Translations under genes and position numbers: made by a program | In this document: positions 12,264-23,600 of the stretch, one piece after another | How the letters are laid out: the number at the start of each line of letters is the position of its first letter | How positions within the stretch are numbered: the stretch's first letter is position 1 | The notes under the pieces: model-generated | Told to the model about the DNA's origin: nothing | The model's input: the letters and a program-made list of their open reading frames with translations, nothing else | Databases searched by the model: none | Assembly (NCBI RefSeq): GCF_009870125.1 | Contig: NC_046680.1 | Span: forward strand, 16,573,501-16,637,500 | DNA from: Drosophila pseudoobscura | Taxonomy: Eukaryota; Arthropoda; Insecta; Diptera; Drosophilidae | Direction of reading: 5' to 3' | Length of the DNA: 64,000 bases

Positions 12264-15200
12264 ACTTTTATTCAAATTACCCGGATGCTAGCAATTTGCT
12301 CTCCATGGTCTTTGATCGCAGTAGAATTTGATTTATGAATACTCTAATATAAGGTTGTGGGATCGTTGTACGCATAGCGAAACGAGGTTGGTCTTGCCAC
12401 AAACCCTTCAAATGTAACGGTCTTCTGTTGTAACCATGGGAATCGAAGGAGATGAGGGACTAAATGCTCCTTAATGATCATTGGTTCCCCAGCCACTAGA
12501 TAGGTGATAATCCTGATGAAGTATGCTTTCGATTGCTCTCCATGGAATATCCCGGTTTTCTAGCAATTTACGAGTAATTGCTCAACTAGCAAAATTGGCT
12601 TAAAAACCAAACCAAACCAAACCAATTTCCCATGCCATTTCAATCCCAGTCATGTGTATCAGTCGACCGTGTAGTGGCTCTGAACAAACGTTAAATAAAC
12701 AACAGAAATGGAAATGGAAAAACCTGGCTAACCAACAACTAAATTGACTGACTGGCTCGAGGGAGAGTGGGGGACGAGCTCTACTTGTCAATCAAATTGT
12801 CGCCGGGGCTGGCACGCAAATTTATTAAATCGATATGCGTCAAAATTGAAAGTGGCTGGTTGGTAGAGGGTCAGAGGGGGCCATGTTGAGTGGGAAATCC
12901 CCGCGTGTCAGACAGCTAAGAGCCCAATGCAAACATTTGCATTGATTGCATTTCGTTCGACAAGTAACAATTCTCCATTGGCCTTGGCAATGGCCGAGCA
13001 AATATTTGAGTGTCGTGAAAATCGAACAGTTGTTGTCGGTCGCAGAGACAAAATTTGGCCCAAACAAAACTGCCCCCGCCCCAAGGAAGCCGTGAAAGAG
13101 ACGCCGAGTAGATCCGAGTGGGCTGCATAAATTTATTGTTATTACAAGCGATTTTCTAAAATAATTAATAGCAAGTGTGTGTGGGGAGGGGTATCTGTGG
13201 CTGTCACGGGCAGAAATCACAATTACAAGAACGGTTACATTTCCAACAAAGGAAAATGGGAAATGGGATTCGGAATGGAAATGGGAATGGGAGAGGTAGA
13301 GGTAGAGGGGGGAACGGCATGGTGTCCGGCAATTGTGCATTTTGTCAATGGGAATTAAATTGGCAGTCGTCGACTCTCAGAATGTCACCTCACACCAGCG
13401 GCAACTGACAGAACAGAACAGAGCTGAACTGAACAGAACCGAACTGAGACTGGTACTGGGGCTGGGGAAAGTGGTACTGAGGGTGCTCGAAACGACAGGA
13501 TGTCAAAGTTCCTGAAGGGACTAAGCCTGGGTGGTTCAATTGTGGGCATGTTGAGCGGTCTCCGCCAGGCAGGGCGTCGCCAGCGGATTCGATCGTTCAG
13601 TTGGCTGGTCATTCCCATCATTAGCGCCTGTACGTGTCAAATTGATGCTGTTATTGTTCTCCGAGAGTGAGTGAGTGAGTCTGCCTGTGTGAGTGTCTCC
13701 ATACTTGTATCCGTATCCGTATACGAGTGCGAGTGCTGGTATTGGCCGTGAGTACTATTTGACATTTAGCTTAGCCGCGGGTGACAAATTTAATGGACGC
13801 GCCGAGGTCCAACCATCTTTTGTCAACTCACGGGGCACAGGGGTGGATTTATGGATATTGTAGGGTGCTATTGATTTTCTCTAGCCGTAGACAATCCATT
13901 CAATTATTTGACTGTCTAATTACTGTTCTATATTCCCGACATTTGGCATAAATATTTGGTAAATACAGGCCAAAAATTAGAACAATGAACAATGGCATTC
14001 AGCTGGCATCATTCCACCGCAAGATAAAGGACTTAGGAGATTGTCGGCTCAATGGAGTTGAACCCTTTCCTGACATTCATCCCATATGGATGACGATGAC
14101 GGCGATAAGGATGACATGTGCTAAGGCGCTGAAAATCCCTATTTTTGTGGTCGTGACAACCCCAACTCACGCACAGAAGATTTCCCCAAGGGGGGGGTAG
14201 GTCAACGATTTTGATTTGGTTTTTAAGTTCCAGAAATTGTATTCGAATTACATTTGAAGATTCACCAGAAGAAGCCACGGCTGATAGCCCCGCACACACT
14301 CCAGCCATAAATCAATTAGTTGCGGACACTTTTCCAGGGCAAATCGAGCTCGTAAATTATAAACTGTGATGCACACAAGTTTTGAATGAATAAGTGTGCG
14401 AGTAAGCCCCAACACAAGGTAGCCACAGTATGCATTTGGATCTGTACGAGTATTACCTGCAGTACATACGTGTGGCTTCCATGACGCTTTGACCATATCT
14501 TAGATGGCCAAGCTTTGGCTTTGGCTGTGGCTTTGGCCCTGGCTTTGCTCTCATATAAATTATTTTTGATTGATGTGGCTCGCCAAGCCCGAGCACGTGC
14601 AGCTGCCTCGTTGAAATTCGTCAAACAACTCACCGGAGCAGAGACTCGAGCCCAGAACCACAACCGTAGAAACGGAGACTCTCCAGGCGATGATGATTAA
14701 AATGCAGCCAAGGTTACGTGTGGCGTCCAACGAAGAACTGACAAAATAACACACCAAATATATATGTATATTTTAATTGTCTCGGTTTTGGGCATTTGTT
14801 CAAGTGAATATGAGTGGTGTGGGGCAGTGGGGTTCTTCCTGCATAAACAATATGATTTTTGAGTTCTTCGAATTAACGAGCCAGCTACGTGCACGGCATT
14901 CTTCTGGCAATTATATGAATTTCTCTGAACGATTCTCGGTAATTTATTGTACGGAGGCGCACTCGTACTTCTACTCGTAGCTCTGGAGCTGAGGGTTTAC
15001 CGTAAACCAGTTTAGTGACGCCTTGTAACAGTTCCTGGGAATGCGGCCAGCTACTAAATGAAAACTTCTAACCTCAGAGTTCTGAGTTCCATCTTCGGGG
15101 CTCGGGACCTGCACGTGTCTAAATTGAAGGCACACTCTCTGGCTACGAGTGTGAGTACCTCCCCCTGCTGCCACTCTGCTTGATTGCATTGCAGTGAAGG

Positions 15201-16565
15201 CCTTATATTTCGGAGGGTTCTTAAAGTGCCGTAAATGCGATTCAGGTGCGGCTTGCTACCGCTCCAGTTCCTGCTCGACTCGTAGATTCATCTAGTTGCT
15301 GGTTTTATAGGCCTGGTCGGGGCTCGAATGTAATTGCTGTTATTTTCACTGCTCAGTGCGTGGCCTTCTCGGAATTATTGCTTATACTACTCGACTCTGT
15401 GACGGTGCCTGGGGCTTTCCCGGTAAGGTGGTCTTAATCATGGAGTGCGATAAACGAACGGTCACCATTTAATGCAGCTCGTTCTCGAGCCTAACTTTAT
15501 GTCTATCGTTTTTCTGGTGCAAAAGGCAGCTGCATTCCCACAGCGTATTGAATCGCATCGACTGGCCTCAGTTGTGCTCTTCTTGGCTGGAACTTCCAAC
15601 ATTCACTGACTTGCCCGAATGCTTCTTTCCTCGGAGGTGTTTCGAAACACTGTCTCGATGTGAAATATTCTCCATCGCTCCGGGAATGGGAGCCATGCCT
15701 CTCCTAAGACAAAGGACTGCCTTCGATTGCCGGCCGCTTGTTCAAGTTTAATTGGAAAATGCAAAATGCAATATTTGTCTACGGCGGATGCTGCTGGTAC
15801 TGGCCCTGAATGGTCAGAGGCACTGCTTCCGTAGATGGAAAAGGCAAAGGCAATGCCATGCACAAGGCATGGGATACAACAATCAATAGATCAAAACTGC
15901 ACACGAGGCGCGCTTCTTTGCTTCCCATTTCACTCACTCGGAGAGCAGGAGACGCCAAGAGCCAACACAAGAAACAAAATATTGCTCGGCCAGCGTGAGC
16001 TTCAAAAATCACGCAAGGACGAGGCAAAAATCAACAGGAAAATGGCTCTGCACCGCAACCAGAGCCAGAGCCAGAGCCTGAACCTGGCCAAAGAGTGCCC
16101 GTAGTAGTGGCCATGGCAGGCAGGTTGGCAGCAGGCAGGCGGTGGCTAAACACAGTTAGAGAAGATTGTGCAACAAACAAAACGGAGGCAGCAAAAACTG
16201 CAACTCGCCTGCATTGTTTGCCCCTCGATTGGAGAACGAGAGTGTCCGCCTGGACCGCATGGCTCCCTCACTTGCCCCCAGCCCAGTCACCTGTTTTGGC
16301 CAGCTTGTTGGCAGCCCCAGCCCCAGCCCCAACCCTAGTCCCCTTCCAGGTCCAAGTCCTCGGCCACTTCCCGCCGAGTTGATCGGCGGGTTTGGCCAAC
16401 TTCTTTCTGCTCTTATGCTCTTGTGCTCTTCCTCTGGCCGAGGCGGCTGTTGTGATTGTGTGCGGCATAATTGCATGCGATTATGCTGCCTGCTCAGCTG
16501 TGCAACTTGCATCATGGGAGCAGCAGCAGCAGCAGCGCAACCAGAATAACAAACAAGTGCAGTGC

Positions 16566-16604
16566 TAGTGGCAGTGGCATTGGCAGTGGCAGTGGCAGTG
16601 GGGG
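16566..16604. repeat. AGTGGC hexamer array, imperfect
   Basis: Six AGTGGC-like units with one ATTGGC variant, the same unit as the array at 5195-5249 and the shorter one at about 37974-37998. Confidence 0.9.
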
Positions 16605-19538
16605 ACTGCTCCTTAGAACATCCTGATGTTGTTTCTCCAAATATAAACCAATGGATCTCACTTTAGCCCATCTAATCTGTACCATCTATAGAAGACATTA
16701 CATCTATCTGATTGGACTGGGAACGATTTCAACTACAATTGGGTTCTACACTTCTTCCAATTTTCAAAATTCTGGCAGAAGATGGCCTGTTTATTTATAG
16801 ACACAAATTCCAATTACAAACTCTGAGATAAGAGTACTGCCAGTCGTCACACATGAGACTCCCCCAAATGCAGGAGCAATCGTACCGAAAAAGCGACCTG
16901 AATCGGCCAGTCATTGATCCGATTACTTTGTTGCACCGAACTTTGTTGTCCGGTTGGCGTTTGTTATGAAAAACTGATCAATACTTATTTGAATATGTAC
17001 GTTGATGCAGTTTGATGAATTTCATCAATCAGGACGCGTTTGTTTAGAAAGTTTCGCTTAAAAACGAAACCGTGAATGTCCAAAAAGTAGTCAAAAGAGC
17101 TGTCCTTTGTTCGAGCTCCATCAATTTCGTGCGGAAATGGCTCATATACAGTGTGGGCCTGTGAAAATAAAAGGCCAGAGCGGCTCCACTGTCCGGCAAC
17201 TGCTCGGAATCGCCATCACTATCCCCACCCAATACATTTCATCTCCTTTCGCCCTGTGCGGCCCGCCTGTCAATTTCAGCTGCTGCTCCTGCTCCTGCCT
17301 GGCACCAAAAATTTGTTTTTAGTTCAATTTTTGGTCAGAAATCCTGTGTCCAACCGGCATATTTTATACCGCCGACTCTGCGGCCGGCCTTTTGCAGCAT
17401 TTGCCATTTGCACAATTTGTTTGCTGCCCCAGTCTTCTGTCCCCCCCCCGATGGTATTTCGGCTCTGGCATCCCTCATGACGTATTCCCCTTTTGAGTGG
17501 ATGGGGCCCAACGGATAACGAAAAGCGGAGCCGGCAATGGCCTTTTCTATTGAACAATGGCACGGGTGGAAATCGGCTCCGGCTGGCATTTGCGGATCCC
17601 TGTCCCCTGTCCCCTGGCCCCTGTACGAGCTTTAAGTCCGGACACTAATCGAAAAATGGTGCAATGCCAATGGCAACGGCAGGGGCAACGACTGTGGCAG
17701 TGGCAGTGGGGCACTTTGGTAATTAAACTTTGCCAACTCATTTTCTGGTGCTGCTCTCTAATTATTTATGCATACATCATCGGTTCCGCTCATAACAATC
17801 ATCAGACAATTTATCGCGCAATTTAATGCATATTTGAATGCACTGCCTCCTCGGCCATAAATGTGCTTTTTAGTCGTAAATTGAAACACAATATAGCACT
17901 GAGCGACGCCAGAAATTGAGAGATATCTGAGGGATAACCTCTGGCCTTCGGCCATGCATATTACATATATGAATAGATTGCGACCGTTGCCCCGATATGG
18001 GGACACTAATCCTCCAGAGATACTCGTACAATAGTTCGCTCTTGGTGGCCTGCCACTGGGGCAGATAAGAGCCTGAGCATTCAACTCGTTCTGGGATTGG
18101 TCCTTATCTGCAGTCAAGTTCTGTATTTGATGGCACATGAATGAATCGCTGTGCCTCAATGGAGATAGCATGGCTGAGGACATAATTAGGTATTGAAAGA
18201 TCTTTCTGAAGAAGTTCAAAGTACGAGCATTTCTAGATTCATTATTCTTTATTAAATTGCATAAATTGAATTTAAATATAGAGAAAATTCATAACGTTTC
18301 CATTAAAGTAAAGTTGAACAAAGTTATCTGATAAATACAACAAATAGTTTCACACATGCAGGTATTTTCTGAAAACAAAAGTGTCCTCCAGCATTCAGAG
18401 AGAACTGACTTAAACCTCACACTCACACTCACACTTACTGTTTCACACACGGTACGGGTGTATTCATCTGCGGTAGAATATCTGCTGTGTTGCTGCTATT
18501 TTTACTACCAAGCACACACACACACACCCTGAGAGGGAAAACAAGTTGAACAAGTTTCCGACACCTCAACAGCAGCCGAAATGAAACAATGCCAATGTGC
18601 TGGCTCTGGGCCGGTAGTGAAACGAGCTCCGTTCCCAGTTCCCCGGCGATGGATGGCAGTTGGGAGTTGGAATGGGGCTTGGACTCGGACATGGGAGAGC
18701 TCCTGCTGCCTTCGACACTATTAAGTGTGCCTTTGAAGATTTGTTGCCAGCAGCAGGAGCAGGAGCAGGAGCAGTAGCAGGACTCAGACTTGGGGGCCGA
18801 AAAACGTCTTTCGGTCATGTGTGTGTCCGGTCTGCGCGCTCCTGCTACTTCTAATGAAAAAGTTCTTATGAATAATAAATGCATTAAAGAAAGTTCCATT
18901 CACAAACAAAAGTTTTGTTTGTGGGGCACACACTGGAATGTTTAAGGGACAGGGAAGCATTTATAAATATTACATTTTGCGTAGAAAACTCCAAAGGTGG
19001 CAAGTGATTCATTCGACACTCGACGAGTTCTGCAGGCGGCCTTGGCCTTACCCCTGCCCCTGCCATGCCCCACACACCGCACACGGCGACGGGGCTATCG
19101 TAAGTATCCGTAGCGTCTAAACAGTCTCTGCAGTCACGGCTTGGCTTGGGCTTGTCTAAACAATCGCACACTAAAAATAACGCCAGCACTCGTGCACTTT
19201 CAATTGCATTCAAAATGTATCTCCGAGTGCGTTCTGCGTATCTGCCGATGGGCGAGAGCGAGGGTGAGTCTGGGGCCAGAGTCGGAGCCTGTGGCTGTGG
19301 CAATGTGTTAAACATCTTTTGGCGTTGACAAAATCGCATGGCAGGCGCTGTTCGAGTATCTCCAGTTCCAGCTGCAGCTGCGGCAATTAGAAGATGCAGT
19401 GCGATGGGAAAGTATCTGACGGATATGCAAGCGGCGTTGGCTGTTGCTGCTGGCTTGCTGGCGGCGCGTGTGTGAGTTGATAGTAACAATAACATACCCA
19501 AATGGAGGGATGGGTGGAAATGGATGGAGGAGAATGAC

Positions 19539-19953
19539 AGACAGAGAGGGAGAGTATCTGGCACTGTCAAAGAGAAGAGAGGGAGAGAGAAACTTCTAAC
19601 GTGCATTTTTCCATACAAAAGTGTAATGATTTTAGAGTGAATTTTTGTATTGCCTTCCTGATTATTTAGCCAAAAATGGAAATTAAAATGCACTTTCATC
19701 ATCTGAAGATTCGTTTAGTATTGAAACTCTTTTAATATTTTATTATTTGTTGGTCCGATATTAATTATTTACTGATATAATCTGTTTTATTTTGAAAAAA
19801 TTCAAAGAGAATTTCCACTCAAAATTCTCAATCCCTTTGCACTCAATCTCTCTCATTTGGAGCTCTCTCTCTTGACGGCACACTAGCGCCAATTGGCCCC
19901 GCGGTGGCGCCAAATGGTACTAAAACTACCGAGAGAGAGCGACAGAGAGTGAG
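19539..19953. promoter_or_regulatory. Purine-rich, GAGA-like region upstream of the Toll gene
   Basis: Three dense GAGAG/CTCTC clusters occur at 19539-19592, 19843-19875 and 19929-19953. GAGAG is the core bound by the Drosophila GAGA factor (Trl) and often marks open promoter chromatin and paused promoters of developmental genes. The clusters lie about 0.7-1.1 kb before the ATG at 20645, where a promoter would be expected if the gene has a leader of several hundred bases. The motifs are visible; promoter function is an inference, and no TATA box or convincing initiator was found. Confidence 0.45.
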
Positions 19954-20021
19954 TGAAAAGGCGAACCCGAAGCAACCACCACACGAGCACGAGAACATGC
20001 GTCCGAACATCGGGCGGAAAA

Positions 20022-20040
20022 GACTCGTTTGAAACGAGTC
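20022..20040. repeat. 19-base palindrome with a single-base centre (GACTCGTTT / AAACGAGTC)
   Basis: Two perfect 9-base arms surround one G at 20031. It lies in the presumed promoter or 5' leader region of the Toll gene. It could be a dimer binding site, or a stem only if very tight; the one-base centre favours a DNA-binding site over an RNA hairpin. Confidence 0.5.
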
Positions 20041-20203
20041 GAATCGGCTGTTTTGTACCAATTTCCACACGTTCGAAGCCTGAAATTGAGTCTCTCTCGG
20101 CAGCGCTGGGGCTGTTTTCGGCTTCTCTCGGCTCTCTATCGCTCTTTTTCTTTTATTCAATGTTTCAGCCAATGTTTCAAGAGTAAAAACTTCTACGCTA
20201 AAA

Positions 20204-20644
20204 ATGAACACTTCCATTCATGTCCAAATTCTCGCCGAGGCAAGGTCGTTACACGCGCTTCTGAAATTTTGAACTGCGCGGTTGCTGCCGCGCGTCGTCA
20301 ACGAATCGTACGGACGTGGTGTGACCCAAACGCCCAAATTGAATTGAATTCGAAAAATCCACAAAAATGAGAAACAGCATTTAAGAGCAGTGCCAGTGAG
20401 AATTTCCATCGGAAATTGAATAATACGAAAACCAATACAAATACACGAAAATATCCAAGAGAAATGTGCGAACAGTGAAACAAGAAACCAGTGAAGTAGT
20501 AGAGAAAACCAGAGAAAACCCCAAAATTCCCATTAAAATGTCAATTCGCGAGTGAGAACCAGAGAAACGCAAACTACTCCCTAGAACATCTCAGAGAGAT
20601 TCTGCTCCCTGTTCCCCCAAGAAATACCCTGAAGTGCAGCCGGA
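20204..20644 (+). other. Probable 5' leader of the Toll gene with four short upstream ORFs
   Basis: If transcribed, this leader contains four complete upstream ORFs, none overlapping the main ORF: 20204-20272 (22 codons plus stop), 20367-20384 (5 codons), 20464-20478 (4 codons) and 20538-20555 (5 codons). The last has a good start context (TTAAAATG). There is no ATG between 20556 and 20644, so ribosomes that resume scanning would meet the Toll ATG next. The extent of the transcript is not known from sequence. Confidence 0.5.
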
Positions 20645-23600
20645 ATGGAGTTCCCGCTGCTGCTGCCCCTCGTGAGCGTGCTGCTGCTTGGTAGCGCCTC
20701 GGATTGGAGCTGCCTGGCAGCACTGGCGCCCAAGGAGAGCGGCGACAACTCTGCCAGTGCCATGCTGGGCGGAGGCGCTGGCTCCGCCTCCGTCTCGCTC
20801 TCGGGCGACTATTCCTCGCTCCTGTCGGCCGCCATGCCACCCGCATCCGCCGACGACTCCTCGCCAGCAGCGCCCGCCCACAGCGGACCGAGCAACCAGT
20901 GCTCGTGGACGTACAACGGCACCAGCTCCGTGCACTGTGCCCTGCGGCTGATCGAGCGCCAGCCGGGTCTGGATCTCCAGGGAGCCGATGGCAGCAGCCA
21001 GCTGACGATCCAGTGCAGCGACCTCTACCTCTTCGAGTCCACACTCCCAGTGGCGGTGTTCGCCCGCCTGCAGACGCTGGAGACGCTGCGCCTGGAGGCG
21101 TGCAAGCTTCTGCAGCTGCCCAACAACGCCTTCGAGGGCCTGGGCACGCTCAAGACGCTGCGTCTGAGCAGCCACAACGCCGAATGGGGTCCGGCCAGGG
21201 CGCTGGAGCTCTATCCGGACTCGCTGAACGGCCTGAAGCAGCTCACGGAGCTGGACATGAGTGACAACAACCTGAGGGCTCTGCCCGCGGGCTTCTTGTG
21301 CCCCGTGGGAAACCTGCAGGCGCTCAACCTGACCCACAACCGCATCCGCACCGCTGAGCAGCTGGGATTCGCGGACATGAACTGCAGCGGGGGCAGCGAG
21401 CTGCAACTGTTGGACGCCAGCCACAACGAGCTGCGCTCCATCACGGAGAGCTGGGGCATCTCGCGGCTGCGACGGCTGCAACATCTCAACCTGCAGCACA
21501 ACAACATCTCGGAGCTGTCAGGGGAGGCGCTGGCGGGGCTCGCCTCACTGCGGATCGTGAACCTAAGCAACAACCACCTGGAGACACTGCCCGAGGGCCT
21601 GTTTGCCGGCTCCAAGGAGCTGCGCGAGATCCATCTGCAGCACAACGAGCTGTACGAGCTGCCCAAGGGGCTGTTCCACCGGCTGGAGCAGCTGCTGGTG
21701 GTGGACCTGTCGGGCAACCAGCTGACCTCCAACCACGTGGACAACACGACCTTTGCGGGACTGATCCGCCTCATCGTGCTCAATCTGGCGCACAACGCCC
21801 TCACCCGGATCGACTACCGCACCTTCAAGGAGCTCTACTTCCTGCAGATCCTCAATCTGCGCAACAACTCCATCGGCCACATCGAGGACAACGCCTTCCT
21901 GCCGCTCTACAATCTGCACACCCTGAACCTGGCCGAGAACCGCCTCCACACGCTGGACGACAAGCTGTTCAACGGCCTCTACGTGCTCTCGAAGCTCACG
22001 CTGAACAACAACCTCATCAGCGTGGTGGAGCAGGCCGTGTTCAAGAACTGCTCCGACCTGAAGGAACTGGACCTCAGCTCGAACCAGCTGAACGAGGTGC
22101 CGCGCGCCCTCCAGGACCTGGCCATGCTCCGAACCCTCGACCTGGGCGAGAACCAGATCAGGACGTTCGACAACCAGAGCTTCAAGAACCTGCACCAGCT
22201 GACGGGGCTGCGGCTGATCGATAACCAGATCGGCAACATCACAGTGGGCATGTTCCAGGACCTGCCCCGGCTGAGCGTGCTCAACCTGGCCAAGAACCGC
22301 ATCCAGAGCATCGAGCGCGGCTCCTTCGACAAGAACTTCGAGCTGGAGGCCATCCGGCTGGACAGGAACTTCCTCTCGGACATCAACGGGGTGTTCGCGA
22401 CGCTGGTGTCCCTGCTCTGGCTGAATCTCTCGGAGAACCACCTGGTGTGGTTCGACTACGCCTTTATCCCGTCGAATCTCAAGTGGCTGGACATCCACGG
22501 CAACTACATCGAGGCCCTGGGCAACTACTACAAGCTGCAGGAGGAGATCCGGGTGAAGACGCTAGACGCCTCACACAACCGCATCACGGAGATCGGCCCC
22601 ATGTCCTTACCGAACACCATCGAGCTGCTGTTCATCAACAACAACCTGATCGGTAACGTCCAACCCAACGCCTTCGTGGACAAGGCCAACCTGGCCCGCG
22701 TCGACCTCTACGCCAATCAGCTGAGTAAGCTGCAGCTGCAGCAGCTCCGCGTGGCGCCCGTGGTGGCACCGAAGGCCCTGCCCGAGTTCTACCTGGGCGG
22801 CAATCCCTTCGAGTGCGACTGCACTATGGACTGGCTGCAGCGGATCAACAACCTGACCACCCGGCAGCATCCCCGAGTGATGGACATGCCCAACATCGAG
22901 TGCGTGATGCCGCACGCCCGCGGCGCTGCAGTGCGTCCGCTGAGCGCCCTGAAGCCCCAGGACTTCCTCTGCCGCTACGAGTCGCACTGCTTCGCGCTGT
23001 GCCACTGCTGCGACTTCGACGCCTGCGATTGCGAGATGACCTGCCCCCATAACTGCACCTGCTACCACGACCAGATCTGGTCCACCAACGTGGTCGACTG
23101 CGGGGGCCAGCAGACCATGGAGCTGCCGCGCCGCGTCCCCATGGACTCGAGCATCGTCTATCTGGACGGCAACAACTTCCCGGTGCTCAAGAACCACGCC
23201 TTCATCGGCAGGAAGAACCTCAAGGCCTTGTACGTCAACGGGAGCCAGGTGGCGGCCATCCAGAACCGCACCTTCGCCAGCCTGACGTCGCTGCAGATCC
23301 TCCAGCTGGCGGACAACCGGCTCCAGACGCTGCACGGCTACGAGTTCGAGCAGCTCTCCTCGCTGCGGGAGCTCTACCTGCAGAACAACCTGCTGGCCAC
23401 CATTGAGAACGCCACCCTGTCGCCCCTGGTCTCGCTGCAGCTGCTCCGCATCGATGGCAACCGGCTGGTCACGCTGCCCATCTGGCAGCTGCACGCCACC
23501 CACTTCGGCAGGCGCCTGCGGTCCATCGCCCTGGGACGGAATCAGTGGAGCTGTCGCTGCCAGTTCCTCCAGGCCCTGACCTCGTACGTGGCGGAGAATG

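Larger units (their letters stand above)
9247..19500. other. Intergenic DNA between the odorant-binding protein gene and the Toll gene
   Basis: About 10 kb without a supported gene. It contains G-rich and hexamer tandem repeats (10321-10395, 11651-11705, 12220-12263, 16566-16604), a minus-strand 228-codon frame at 9795-10481 and a minus-strand 181-codon frame at 10526-11071, both low-complexity or lacking codon bias. A 56-codon plus-strand frame at 13500-13670 and a minus-strand 272-codon frame at 18884-19702 are discussed as candidates but not called as genes. By position the region probably carries enhancers of either flanking gene; none can be named from sequence. Confidence 0.65.

Noticed and set aside
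20278..20318. GCGGTTGC and GGACGTG as downstream promoter elements of the Toll gene
   Set aside because: No convincing initiator was found at the required distance, so a start site cannot be placed there.
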